Source: Halorubrum sp. GN11_10-6_MGM
Lineage (GTDB): Archaea; Halobacteriota; Halobacteria; Halobacteriales; Haloferacaceae
Length of the DNA stretch: 64,000 bases
NCBI RefSeq assembly: GCF_005435165.1
Contig: NZ_SGUC01000005.1
Coordinates: forward strand, 62,001 to 126,000
Reading direction: 5' to 3'
Both the position numbers and the translations under genes were made by a program. The first letter of the stretch is position 1, and each line of letters begins with the position of its first letter. The notes under the pieces were generated by a model, which worked only from the letters and a program-made list of their open reading frames with translations, was not told the origin of the DNA and did no database searches. This document shows positions 1 through 8,078 of this stretch, in pieces.

Positions 1-71
1 AATTTTTCAGCGGTTTCACCCGTCTTTTCGGCGAGAACGGAATCTGCGGATTTCGTTTCGTGGGCGGGCAT
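1..71 (-). CDS. N-terminal fragment of an unidentified protein, cut by the window edge
   Basis: An ATG at 69-71 on the minus strand opens a frame that reads without a stop to base 1, starting MPAHETKSADSVLAEKTGET. Only 23 codons are inside the window, so the family cannot be named. A TATA-like stretch (tatttatc on the minus strand, about 103-112) lies some 35 bp upstream, giving a short leader. It is transcribed away from the rest of the window. Confidence 0.4.
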   Translation of the reverse strand, partial: MPAHETKSADSVLAEKTGETAEK

Positions 72-191
72 AGCTCTCGTATTCTGACGTACGCCGCCTC
101 AGATAAATAGTTTGTTCCCTATCGTGTCGTAGAGTTTACAATCTGAGAGCCGACGGCTGTACCGATTAAAAGAAACGCAGCGGGCAGCTTT

Positions 192-623
192 TCAGTCGTC
201 TTCGAGCGCCTGCGCGATACGCTGGAGCTGGCGGGTGGCGTCGCGGACCTCGTCGCGGAGCTGGCGCACCTCGCGGACGAGTTCCTCGTTGCCGGCGTCG
301 TCGCCGCGGCCGCCCTGCTCGGCTCCCGCGCCGGGACCGCCGCCCATGCCGGGCGGGCCGCCGGCGCCGCCGGGGCCGCCGCCGCCCATCATACCGGACA
401 TCATCTGCGCGAAGGGGTTGCCGCCGCCGCCACCGCCCATCCCCGGCGGGCCGCCGCCGCCCATCATCTCCTCGGGCTCGGGCCGGTCGCCCTCCTCGCG
501 CTCCTGCTCGCGTCGCTCGCGGATCTCCTCGACGCGCTCGCGGAAGGATTTCTCTTCGCCGTCGCCGTCGCCCTGTTCGCCGGCCTCGCCGTTCTCGGGG
601 TCGGTGGCGTCGTCGTCTGCCAT
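192..623 (-). CDS. Acidic protein with a Gly/Met/Pro-rich centre and two charged helical ends
   Basis: A 143-residue protein of unknown function. Residues 1-50 are acidic and then Arg/Glu-rich (KSFRERVEEIRERREQE), likely helical. Residues about 52-105 are low-complexity Gly/Met/Pro (MMGGGG, PPGMGGG repeats). The last 40 residues form a charged helix (VREVRQLRDEVRDATRQLQR) that could make a coiled coil. There is no signal peptide or membrane segment. A TATA-like element on the minus strand near 645-653 would give a leaderless mRNA at the ATG. The coiled ends and flexible centre suggest an oligomeric scaffold, but this is inference. Confidence 0.72.
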   Translation of the reverse strand: MADDDATDPENGEAGEQGDGDGEEKSFRERVEEIRERREQEREEGDRPEPEEMMGGGGPPGMGGGGGGNPFAQMMSGMMGGGGPGGAGGPPGMGGGPGAGAEQGGRGDDAGNEELVREVRQLRDEVRDATRQLQRIAQALEDD

Positions 624-728
624 GCGCCACGGTTCGGCGGCGCCGCCGAAAAGGGTTGTCGTGGCGTCCGCGACGGTGTTTTTATAAGTCGGCGGCGAGC
701 GGCCGCGTGCGGTCTTCGCCCGCCGGTG

Positions 729-884
729 TCAGGTCCGAACCATGCGGTGGCAGTTCGGACACTCCGTCGCCTCCGTGTTCCGGCCGGCCGCGGGCACGCG
801 ATCGCCGCAGTTCGGACACCGCGTCCGGGCGCGGGCGTACTCCGTGCTCGACCGGACCGCGGAGCGATCGGTGTCGTCGCTCAT
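729..884 (-). CDS. Small zinc-ribbon protein with two CPNC knuckles
   Basis: A 51-residue protein starting MSDDTDRSAVRSSTEYARAR. It has two CPNC motifs at residues 23-26 and 42-45, spaced as in a single zinc ribbon with four Cys ligands. Nothing else is in the protein, which resembles the many haloarchaeal zinc-finger microproteins. The ATG at 884 is the only sensible start, with an AT-rich promoter-like stretch at about 895-919. Function is unknown; nucleic-acid or protein binding is plausible. Confidence 0.72.
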   Translation of the reverse strand: MSDDTDRSAVRSSTEYARARTRCPNCGDRVPAAGRNTEATECPNCHRMVRT

Positions 885-979
885 ATGCGTGTGTTATTAG
901 CTACCACACAAATAGCTTGCCGACATATCCCTAAAACACGATTTAGGACGCGAACGCCGGCGGTCAGCGGGTACCGTCC

Positions 980-1957
980 CTACTCGTGGCCGGAGACGCG
1001 GACGGGCTCGTACGGCTCCTCGAGCCACTCGACGTCCGAGTCGGAGAGGTCGACGTCGAGCGCTTCGACCGCGTCTTCGAGGTGTTCGACACTCGTCGTC
1101 CCGACGATCGGGGTGTCGACCCACTCCTTGTGGAACAGCCACGACAGGGCGATCTGCGCCATCTTCACGCCCTTCTCCGCGGCGAGCTCCTCGACGCGTT
1201 CGTTGACCGCCCGGCCGCCGCCCTCGCGGTACGGGTGCGCGTAGAGGTGCTCTTCCGTCTCGCCGCGGAGCGTCGCGTCGACCTCCTCGTGGGGGCGCGC
1301 CAGATACCCGCGGGCGAGCGGGCTCCACGGCATCACGCCGATCCCCTCTTTCTCGCACAGCGGGAGGGTCTCGCGTTCCTCCTCGCGGTACGCGAGGTTG
1401 TAGTGGTTCTGCATCGTGGCGAACCGCTCGTACCCCTCGCGATCGCTCGTGTGAAGCGACTCCGCGAACTGGTGGGCCCACATCGACGAGGCGCCGACGT
1501 ACCGCACGTCGCCGCGCCGCACCGCGTCGTCGAGCGCGGCGAGCGTCTCCTCGATCGGCGTGTCGTAATCCCAGCGGTGGATCTGGTAGAGGTCGATCGT
1601 GTCGGTACCGAGGCGGTCGAGGGAGTTTTGAAGTTCCTGTTCGATCGCCTTCCGCGAGAGCCCGCCGGAGTTCGGGTTCGACTCGTCCATCTGGAAGTAC
1701 CCCTTCGTGGCCACGACGAACTCGTCGCGGTCGTACCCGTCGAGCGCCTCGCCGAGGACGCGCTCGCTCTCTCCGTCCGAGTACATGTTGGCGGTGTCGA
1801 AGAAGTTCACCCCGAGGTCGATCGCGCACTCCACCAGCTCTTTCCCCGCTTCCTCGTCGAGGACCCACTCGCGCCAGTCGGAGTCGCCGAAGCTCATACA
1901 GCCGAGACAGATCTTCGAGACGGTGGTGCCGGTGGACCCGAGCGTCGTGTACTCCAT
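980..1957 (-). CDS. Aldo/keto reductase (AKR), NADPH-dependent type
   Basis: A 325-residue TIM-barrel oxidoreductase that reduces aldehydes or ketones with NAD(P)H; the substrate is not predictable. The N-terminus MEYTTLGSTGTTVSKICLGC is typical. The catalytic tetrad is visible: Asp and Tyr in FFDTANMYSDG, Lys in VVATKGYF, His in LYQIHRWD. The C-terminal segment PIVGTTSVEHLEDAVEAL is the usual cofactor-phosphate region. A TATA-like ctttttgt (minus strand, about 1981-1988) lies 27 bp upstream of the ATG, so the mRNA is probably leaderless. A second, only distantly similar AKR is at 33338. Confidence 0.92.
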   Translation of the reverse strand: MEYTTLGSTGTTVSKICLGCMSFGDSDWREWVLDEEAGKELVECAIDLGVNFFDTANMYSDGESERVLGEALDGYDRDEFVVATKGYFQMDESNPNSGGLSRKAIEQELQNSLDRLGTDTIDLYQIHRWDYDTPIEETLAALDDAVRRGDVRYVGASSMWAHQFAESLHTSDREGYERFATMQNHYNLAYREEERETLPLCEKEGIGVMPWSPLARGYLARPHEEVDATLRGETEEHLYAHPYREGGGRAVNERVEELAAEKGVKMAQIALSWLFHKEWVDTPIVGTTSVEHLEDAVEALDVDLSDSDVEWLEEPYEPVRVSGHE

Positions 1958-2029
1958 GGGTCGATCAGTCCGAGGCGGGACAAAAAGCTACGCGCGCGGT
2001 CGGGACGGACGGTTCGGCGTCGAGCTCGA

Positions 2030-2227
2030 TCAGAGGTCGCGGAACGACGCGGTGTACACGAGGAACGCGCCCGTGAGGATGACGAACGCGAGGAACGTGA
2101 CGAGCGCGAGCACGTTCGCGATCGGTGCGAGAGGATCGAGGAAGGACTGGCCGGTCGAGTCGAGCACGAGGACGGCGAGGAGGGCGGCGATCAGTCCGAG
2201 CAGCCAGTTCGTGAGGATGTCGTCCAT
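2030..2227 (-). CDS. Small two-span membrane protein
   Basis: A 65-residue protein starting MDDILTNWLLGLIAALLAVL. It has two hydrophobic spans (about residues 8-27 and 38-60) separated by a short polar loop (DSTGQSFLDPLAP). I chose the ATG at 2227 over an upstream alternative because a TATA-like ggctttttgt (minus, 2251-2260) sits about 27 bp upstream, matching leaderless haloarchaeal promoters. The same spacing and TATA are seen for the aldo/keto reductase next to it. Function unknown. Confidence 0.65.
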   Translation of the reverse strand: MDDILTNWLLGLIAALLAVLVLDSTGQSFLDPLAPIANVLALVTFLAFVILTGAFLVYTASFRDL

Positions 2228-2322
2228 GGGTCGCCCGACACGTCGGGACGACAAAAAGCCGCGGATGGGGCGGCGGGACGCGCCGTCGAGGGACCGCGGC
2301 CGGCGCGTGCGGCGGCGGAGCT

Positions 2323-4116
2323 ATGACGCTGGCGCCCGTGGGTTCCGTCGTGAGCGATCGGACGACGTGCTGGCTGCTCGGCGACCAGCTCAACCACGAC
2401 CTCGACGTCCTCGACGCGGCCGACGACGTCCTGCTGATCGAGGCCCACGGGTTCGCCGACCGGAAGCCGTACCACGCCCACAAGCTAACGCTCGTGTTCT
2501 CGGCGATGCGGCACTTCCGCGACGAGCTCCGCGAGCGCGGGCACGACGTGACCTACGTGCGGGCGGACTCGTTCGGCGAGGGACTCGACGAGTTCCTCGC
2601 GAGAAGGGGGAAAGCGAGCGACCGCGACGGGGCCGACCGTGACGGCGTCGACCGCGACGGCGACGATGCCCCGACCCTGCGGCTCATGCGTCCCGCGAGC
2701 CACGGCGCGGGCGAGCGGCTCCGTAAGCTGGTGGCCGAGCGCGGGGGGACCCTCGAACTCGTCGACAACGAGCTGTTCTGGACGACCCCGGCCGACTGGC
2801 GGGCGTGGACGGGGGACGAGGGGGGCGGCGACGGCGAGCCGCTCCTCGACGAGGACGGGACCGCGGCGCGCACCTTCCGACAGGAGAACTGGTACCGGCG
2901 CGTCCGCCGGGAGACGGGGGTGCTGATGGACGACGGCGACCCGGTCGGCGGGGAGTGGAACTACGATGACTTGAATCAGGAGACGCCGCCGGACGACTGG
3001 GAGCCGCCGGCGCGGTCGGCGTTCGAGCCGGACGATCTGACCCGCGAGACCCACGCGTGGGTCCGGCAGCGGTTCGACACGTGGGGGAACGACTCGCTGG
3101 ACGGGTTCGCGTGGCCGGTCACGCGCGACGAAGCCCGGGAGGCGCTCGACCGGTTCGTCCGCGACGGGCTCCCCGCGTTCGGCCGGTACGAGGACGCGAT
3201 GGTCGGCGGCGAGCCGTTCCTCTCGCACTCGCTGCTCTCGCCCGCGATCAACCTCGGACTGCTCGACCCGCGCGAGCCGGTGCGGGCGGTCGAGCGCGCC
3301 TACGAGGCGCGGGGCGTCGAGCCGGGCGGGTACGACCCGGCCGAACGCGGCGCGTCGCAGGGAGAGACGGCGACGTCTCTCGACGACTTCGGCGACGTAA
3401 CCGACGTAGACAGCCCGGACGGGGCGGCGCCGGGAGCGGCGGCGAGAGACGACGAGCTCGCTCCCGTCCCGCTCAACGCCGCGGAGGGGTTCGTCCGGCA
3501 GGTGATCGGCTGGCGGGAGTTCGTGCGCCACGTCTACCGCGAGGCGATGCCCGAGCTGGCCGACGCGAACCAACTGGAACAGGAGCGGGAGCTCCCGCCC
3601 GCGTACTGGGACGGCGAGACGGACATGCGGTGTCTCTCGGAGGCGGTCGGTCACGTCCGCGAGTTCGGCTACGCTCACCACATCGAGCGGCTGATGGTGC
3701 TGTCGAACTTCGCGCTCGTCTACGGCGCCGACCCCGTGGAGCTGAACGAGTGGTTCCACCTCGGCTTCGTCGACGCCTACCACTGGGTAACGACGCCGAA
3801 CGTCGTCGCGATGGGGTCGTTCGGCACCGACGCGCTCTCCTCGAAGCCGTACGCCTCCTCGGGGAGCTACGTCAACCGGATGAGCGACCACTGCGCCGAC
3901 TGCCGGTACGCCGTCTCGCGGACGACGGGCGAGGGCGCCTGTCCGTTCAACGCGCTCTACTGGGACTTCCTGAAGGAGAACGAGGAGACGCTGCGCGGCA
4001 CCGGCCGGATGGGGCTGATGTACTCGCACGTCGACGACAAGGGTGACGAGGAGTGGGCGTCGATCCGCGAGCGCGCGGCGCGGGTCCGAGAGCTGGCGGC
4101 CGACGGAGAGCTGTGA
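2323..4116 (+). CDS. Fe-S cryptochrome/photolyase (FeS-BCP, PhrB-like)
   Basis: A 597-residue flavoprotein of the deoxyribodipyrimidine photolyase-related family, whose best-known member (Agrobacterium PhrB) is a (6-4) photolyase with a [4Fe-4S] cluster and a lumazine antenna. The N-terminal Rossmann domain starts CWLLGDQLNHDLDVLDAADD. Four Cys in the C-terminal helical domain, at residues 437 (DMRC), 524 and 527 (HCADC) and 540 (GACPF), have the spacing 87-3-13, essentially that of the PhrB ligands, so the cluster should be present. About 45 residues near 342-387 are a low-complexity haloarchaeal insertion. Likely light-driven DNA repair; a signalling role is possible. Confidence 0.9.
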   Translation: MTLAPVGSVVSDRTTCWLLGDQLNHDLDVLDAADDVLLIEAHGFADRKPYHAHKLTLVFSAMRHFRDELRERGHDVTYVRADSFGEGLDEFLARRGKASDRDGADRDGVDRDGDDAPTLRLMRPASHGAGERLRKLVAERGGTLELVDNELFWTTPADWRAWTGDEGGGDGEPLLDEDGTAARTFRQENWYRRVRRETGVLMDDGDPVGGEWNYDDLNQETPPDDWEPPARSAFEPDDLTRETHAWVRQRFDTWGNDSLDGFAWPVTRDEAREALDRFVRDGLPAFGRYEDAMVGGEPFLSHSLLSPAINLGLLDPREPVRAVERAYEARGVEPGGYDPAERGASQGETATSLDDFGDVTDVDSPDGAAPGAAARDDELAPVPLNAAEGFVRQVIGWREFVRHVYREAMPELADANQLEQERELPPAYWDGETDMRCLSEAVGHVREFGYAHHIERLMVLSNFALVYGADPVELNEWFHLGFVDAYHWVTTPNVVAMGSFGTDALSSKPYASSGSYVNRMSDHCADCRYAVSRTTGEGACPFNALYWDFLKENEETLRGTGRMGLMYSHVDDKGDEEWASIRERAARVRELAADGEL

Positions 4117-4144
4117 GTCGCTGTCGGACGCAACAGGGGCGTGT

Positions 4145-4390
4145 CTACTCGCCGCTCGCGAGCCGGCGCAGCCGCGGGAGCGCCTGCTCGTAGCCGAGTC
4201 CGACGAGCCCCACGTACAGCGCGAGCAGCCCCATGCCGACGGCCCAAGCGCCGAGGACGAGCTCGCCGCCCGAGACCGCCGAGAGTCCGAACTGTTCGAG
4301 GACGACGCCGACCGCGGCGGCCGCGCCGGCACCGACGGTGACGGCGAGGAGTTCGACGAGCTCGACCGCGACGGCGGGTAGTTCGACCAT
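4145..4390 (-). CDS. Small hydrophobic membrane protein
   Basis: An 81-residue protein starting MVELPAVAVELVELLAVTVG with two long hydrophobic stretches (about residues 10-32 and 42-66) and a basic C-terminal tail (QALPRLRRLASGE). It converges with the photolyase gene, their ends being 28 bp apart. No family recognised. Confidence 0.6.
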   Translation of the reverse strand: MVELPAVAVELVELLAVTVGAGAAAAVGVVLEQFGLSAVSGGELVLGAWAVGMGLLALYVGLVGLGYEQALPRLRRLASGE

Positions 4391-4451
4391 ACCGGAGGAG
4401 AACGGCCGGTGATTATGACTCTTTCGGGAGGACGGTGAAACGGCGTTCGGC

Positions 4452-4631
4452 TTACTTCAGTCCGAACGACCGCATGGCCGTGTCGACGAGCCCCTTCGCG
4501 ATCAGCGCGAGACCGGCGAGCACGACCATCAGGGCGCCGGCGATGACGGGGTCGCGAACGGTGATGATGCCGACCCCGACGAAGACGACGAGGACGCCGG
4601 CGATGCCTTCGAGTCCGAGCGTGTCGCGCAT
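4452..4631 (-). CDS. Conserved two-span haloarchaeal membrane protein
   Basis: A 59-residue protein starting [20 protein letters not shown], with two transmembrane segments (residues 8-24 and 27-47) and a short amphipathic tail ending AMRSFGLK. The size and pattern resemble a family of tiny conserved haloarchaeal membrane proteins (possibly DUF7470; from memory). The ATG at 4631 lies 27 bp from one half of the palindromic divergent promoter it shares with aIF1A, so both are expected to be co-regulated and leaderless. Confidence 0.7.
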   Translation of the reverse strand: MRDTLGLEGIAGVLVVFVGVGIITVRDPVIAGALMVVLAGLALIAKGLVDTAMRSFGLK

Positions 4632-4655
4632 GCCGTCGCCTCCGCGGTCCCGGGA

Positions 4656-4700
4656 GGTAAAAGGGCCGTTTCGGTCCCGACGGAGAACGGCCCTTTTATT
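4656..4700. promoter_or_regulatory. Palindromic divergent promoter (aIF1A / membrane protein)
   Basis: A perfect 13-bp inverted repeat, TAAAAGGGCCGTT at 4658-4670 and AACGGCCCTTTTA at 4686-4698, with a 15-bp spacer. The AT-rich outer end of each arm is a TATA-like box pointing outward. Each box sits about 27 bp from a start codon (4631 minus, 4728 plus), as expected for leaderless transcripts on both strands. Confidence 0.7.
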
Positions 4701-4727
4701 TCCGCGAACGCGTATGGCCGCGTACGC

Positions 4728-5018
4728 ATGAGCAACGGAGACGGCGACGGTCGGAACGACCTCCGGATGCCCGACGACGACGAGGTGTTCGCGGAGGTCG
4801 TCGAGATGCTCGGCGCGAACCGCGTCAAGGTTCGCTGTGCGGACGGAAACGAGCGAACCGCGCGCATCCCCGGCCGGATGCAAAAGCGCGTGTGGATCCG
4901 CGAAGACGACATCGTCCTCGTCGAGCCGTGGGACTGGCAGGACGAGAAGGCCGACATCTCGTGGCGCTACGAGAAGAGCGAGGCGGAACAGCTCCGCGAG
5001 GAAGGCCACCTACAGTAA
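4728..5018 (+). CDS. eif1A: Translation initiation factor aIF1A
   Basis: A 96-residue OB-fold protein homologous to eukaryotic eIF1A and bacterial IF1. It binds the A site of the 30S subunit and helps initiator tRNA and start-codon selection. The family signatures [32 protein letters not shown] and [13 protein letters not shown] are all present. The length is normal. The start ATG is 27 bp after a TATA-like box in the shared divergent promoter. An interspersed element (copy A) begins about 47 bp after the stop. Confidence 0.96.
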   Translation: MSNGDGDGRNDLRMPDDDEVFAEVVEMLGANRVKVRCADGNERTARIPGRMQKRVWIREDDIVLVEPWDWQDEKADISWRYEKSEAEQLREEGHLQ

Positions 5019-5064
5019 GTCGCTTCGCCTTGATCGGCGGAGAATGCCGCTAAATCTCCACTCC

Positions 5065-5307
5065 CTCGTTTATAAATACCCGAAGTAGGTCAACACGAAC
5101 ACCGCCGAAGCCCCAGTCGCGAGAATCGGAGATTCTCTGGCAGCCGGCGCGTAGCGCCGGCGACTGCCCCTTCGAGTCCCGCCCGGCTCCGCACCGCACC
5201 TCACGCCTCCCCAACCTCGTCGCTGGCGGCCATCGCTCCGCTCCGGCCGCCAGCGACTCCCTCGCGCGTGCGGCTCGCGGCCTGTCGGCCGCTCGCCGGC
5301 ACGCGCC
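5065..5307 (-). repeat. Interspersed hairpin element, copy A
   Basis: This fills most of the gap between aIF1A and the RimK-like gene. Read on the minus strand it has, in order: a GCGCGTGC/GCACGCGC stem enclosing GCGGCC/GGCCGC; a 9-bp hairpin CTGGCGGCC/GGCCGCCAG extended by GTCG/CGAC; the family core at 5196-5222 (one T for C relative to the others); the constant GGGACTCGAAGGGGCAGTCGC; a stem CAGTCGC/GCGACTG holding two further perfect hairpins; and the terminus CTGGGGCTTCGGCGGTGTTC followed by an AT-rich end. No plausible protein is encoded. Confidence 0.8.
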
Positions 5308-5367
5308 ATCGCCGAGGGGTTCGGTCGCTCGCGCCGTTTTTAAGTCCGATCGAGCCGGAACACGGCT

Positions 5368-6261
5368 ATGCTTCGGCTCGCGATGACTACCGACGCGGAG
5401 ACGTTCGAGCGCGTGCGCGGGCCGCTCGCGGACCGCGGCATCGACGTGGGGCACGTACAGGCGAAAGAGCGGTCGCTCCGGGTGTCGGGCGGAGAGGACT
5501 CGCCCGCGGCCGATCCCGCCGAGTTCGACGGCTTCGACGTCGGCCTCGTCTACCCCACCCGACTGATGGAGGGCGCGGTGGTCGACGAGCGGCTGGGCGT
5601 CCCGTGGGTGAACGGCCGCGACGCGGTCGTGACCTCGCGGAACAAGGCGGGCGTCCTCGCCGCGCTCGACGACGCCGGCCTCCCGACGCCGAGGACGACG
5701 CTCGTCTCGAACCCCGTCGACGAGTCCGTCGTCGTCGACGCCGTCGAGGGGTTTTCCTACCCCGTCGTGGTGAAGCCGAACTCCGCGACCCGGGGCGTCG
5801 GCGTCGCGACCGCGACCGACCTCGACTCGCTTCTCGGCGTCGTCGACTATCTGAACCTCGTTCACGACTACCGCGCCACCGGCGACAAGTCGTTCCTGAT
5901 TCAGGAGTTCCTCCCGGACGCGCGCGACTACCGCGCGATGGTCGTCGACGGCGCGTACGCCGGTGCGGTGGAGCGCGTCCTCGACGACGACGCGCTCGCG
6001 GCCGGTCGGTGGAAACACAACGTCCACCGCGGCGCGACCGCTCGCGGGGTCGACCTCGGTAGCGAGGCCCGCGACCTCGCCGAGCGCGCGGCCGCGGCGC
6101 TCGGGATCGACTACCTCGGCGTCGACCTGCTCGCGACGGACGACCGGCTGGTCGTCAACGAGACGAACGCGCGGCCGACCGTCGACGCCGCGACGAAGTA
6201 CGAGGACGACTTCTACGACCGGCTCACGACGCTGATCCGACGAACGGCGAACGCGGAATGA
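5368..6261 (+). CDS. RimK-like ATP-grasp ligase
   Basis: A 297-residue ATP-grasp enzyme of the RimK/LysX group, which ligate a carboxylate to an amine through an acyl-phosphate. The ATP-grasp domain runs from about residue 90 to the end: KAGVLAALDDAGLPTPRT, the ATP-binding VVVKPNSATRGVGV, LIQEFLPDARDYRAMVV, and the metal-binding LVVNETNARPTVD. The substrate is unknown; glutamate ligation or peptide/cofactor modification is typical for the family. A TATA-like tttttaag (about 5337-5343) gives a leaderless start at 5368. Confidence 0.85.
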   Translation: MLRLAMTTDAETFERVRGPLADRGIDVGHVQAKERSLRVSGGEDSPAADPAEFDGFDVGLVYPTRLMEGAVVDERLGVPWVNGRDAVVTSRNKAGVLAALDDAGLPTPRTTLVSNPVDESVVVDAVEGFSYPVVVKPNSATRGVGVATATDLDSLLGVVDYLNLVHDYRATGDKSFLIQEFLPDARDYRAMVVDGAYAGAVERVLDDDALAAGRWKHNVHRGATARGVDLGSEARDLAERAAAALGIDYLGVDLLATDDRLVVNETNARPTVDAATKYEDDFYDRLTTLIRRTANAE

Positions 6262-6330
6262 AAGCGGCGGAGGAAAAACCGGCGGAGGAAAAGCAAAGTG
6301 GCGGCTGGAAAAACCGAAGCGGCCGGCGGC

Positions 6331-6711
6331 TCAGACGAGGTCGATCGACGCGCTGTCGTCGTCGCGGTCGAACGCGACCTCGAGGACGCCGTTGTTGAAC
6401 GTCGCGTCCGCGGTGTGCTCGTCGACGGGGGCGGGGAGCTCGACCGTCTCGTCGTACTCGCGCCGGTCGGTGACCGCGGAGATGGTGAGCGCGTCGCCGT
6501 CGCAGCGCAGCGAGAGGTCCTCTTTCGAGACGGCGGGGAGGTCGGCGACGAGACGCACCGACTCCTCCGTCGTGTACGCGTCGACGTGGGTGTCGGATCC
6601 GAATCCCGCGTCGTCGGCCGACGGGGCGTCCGCATTGGCCATCTCGTTCATCATCCGCTCGATCTCCTCGAAGAAGTCTCCGAACGGATCGTCGCGGTCG
6701 TCTCTGTCCAT
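6331..6711 (-). CDS. Hsp20/alpha-crystallin small heat-shock protein
   Basis: About 126 residues, starting MDRDDRDDPFGDFFEEIERM. An acidic N-terminal arm is followed by the alpha-crystallin beta-sandwich (residues about 45-125: DAYTTEESVRLVADLP, LSLRCDGDALTISA, FNNGVLEVAFDRDD). It should be an ATP-independent holdase. The C-terminal I-X-I anchor is reduced to ASIDLV. An upstream in-frame ATG at 6756 is less likely because a gcttatc TATA-like box (about 6735-6741) sits 27 bp from the ATG at 6711. It is divergent from gap. Confidence 0.88.
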   Translation of the reverse strand: MDRDDRDDPFGDFFEEIERMMNEMANADAPSADDAGFGSDTHVDAYTTEESVRLVADLPAVSKEDLSLRCDGDALTISAVTDRREYDETVELPAPVDEHTADATFNNGVLEVAFDRDDDSASIDLV

Positions 6712-6928
6712 ATCCCCCGTGAGGTCGGTGACCCCGATAAGCCTTCTGTCGGTCACCGTATCGGCCGGTATCCGCCCGGTACCGGGAGGAAACCGGGCGG
6801 GAACGGACCGCGGCGGTCGCTCGCCGCCGGCCGCGACGCCCGTACCGGTCGTAACAAATTCTATCGATTATGACGGTCTCGGAGCGACTGGGCCGGATTT
6901 AAGTAGTTGCGGCTCGCTTTTTTCGAAC

Positions 6929-7981
6929 ATGAGTAAATCGTATCTGTCTGCCGGCGACGACGTGAGCGACGACGAGGTCGTGCGGGTGGGACTCAACGGC
7001 TTCGGTCGCATCGGGCGCAACGTGTTCCGCGCGGTGTTGGAGCACCCCCGGATCGAGCTCGTCGGGGTCAACGACGTGATGGACTTCGACGACATGGGGT
7101 ACCTCGCGAAGTACGACACCGTCATGGGCCGGCTCGACGGCGTCGAGCGCGACGGCGACGAGCTGACGGTCGGCGGCACGTCGGTCCCGCTGTTCAACGT
7201 TCAGGACCCCGCGGACCTCCCGTGGGACGAGCTCGACGTCGACGTCGCCTTGGAGTGTACGGGCATCTTCCGCACCCGCGACGACGCGAGCGCGCACCTC
7301 GACGGCGGCGCGGACACCGTGATCATCTCCGCGCCGCCGAAAGGCGAGAAGCCGGTCAAACAGCTCGTCTACGGCGTCAACCACGACGAGTACGACGGCG
7401 ACGACGTGGTCTCGAACGCCTCCTGTACCACGAACTCCATCACGCCGGTCGCGAAGGTGCTCGACGCGGAGTTCGGGATCGACGCCGGCACCCTCACCAC
7501 CGTCCACGCGTACACCGGCTCGCAGGCGCTCATCGACGGCCCGATGAGCAAGCGCCGCCGCGGCCGCGCGGCCGCCGAGAACATCGTTCCCACCTCGACG
7601 GGCGCCGCGGGCGCCGCCCAAGAGGTCCTCCCGCAGCTGGAGGGGAAGATCGACGGGATGGCGATGCGCGTCCCCGTCCCGACCGGCTCGATCACGGAGT
7701 TCGTCGTCAGCCTCGACGAGACCGTCACCGCGGAGGAGGTCAACGCCGCCTTCCGCGACGCCGCCGACTCCGGGCCGCTCGCGGGCGTGCTCGGCTACAC
7801 CGACGACGAGGTCGTCTCCTCGGATATCGTCGGGCTCCCCTTCTCCAGCTACGTCGACCTCGGGTCGACGAACGTCATCGCCGGCGGGAAGCTGCTGAAG
7901 ATCCTCACCTGGTACGACAACGAGTACGGCTTCTCGAACCGGATGCTCGACATGGCCGCGTACGTTCAGGACGAAGCCTAA
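6929..7981 (+). CDS. gap: Glyceraldehyde-3-phosphate dehydrogenase, type I
   Basis: A 350-residue bacterial/eukaryotic-class GAPDH, oxidising glyceraldehyde-3-phosphate to 1,3-bisphosphoglycerate with NAD. The Rossmann motif GLNGFGRIGRNVFRAV, catalytic Cys166 in SNASCTTNSITP and the signature WYDNEYGFSNRM are intact. In Haloferax the type I enzyme is the catabolic one while a distinct type II serves gluconeogenesis, so this copy is probably glycolytic (by homology). It is followed 97 bp later by pgk, the next pathway enzyme. A TATA-like atttaag at 6897-6903 gives a leaderless ATG at 6929. Confidence 0.95.
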   Translation: MSKSYLSAGDDVSDDEVVRVGLNGFGRIGRNVFRAVLEHPRIELVGVNDVMDFDDMGYLAKYDTVMGRLDGVERDGDELTVGGTSVPLFNVQDPADLPWDELDVDVALECTGIFRTRDDASAHLDGGADTVIISAPPKGEKPVKQLVYGVNHDEYDGDDVVSNASCTTNSITPVAKVLDAEFGIDAGTLTTVHAYTGSQALIDGPMSKRRRGRAAAENIVPTSTGAAGAAQEVLPQLEGKIDGMAMRVPVPTGSITEFVVSLDETVTAEEVNAAFRDAADSGPLAGVLGYTDDEVVSSDIVGLPFSSYVDLGSTNVIAGGKLLKILTWYDNEYGFSNRMLDMAAYVQDEA

Positions 7982-8078
7982 ACACCCGGCCGCGGCCGGC
8001 GAGCGGGACCCGACGCCCGGGCGGCAACGTTCTCCCGGAGAACCACCTGTTAAATATCTCATCGACGACCGTTCACCC

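Noticed and set aside
5165-5190. TTCGAGTCCC within copy A as a tRNA T-arm
   Set aside because: No acceptor, D or anticodon arms around it; it belongs to the constant segment of the repeat.
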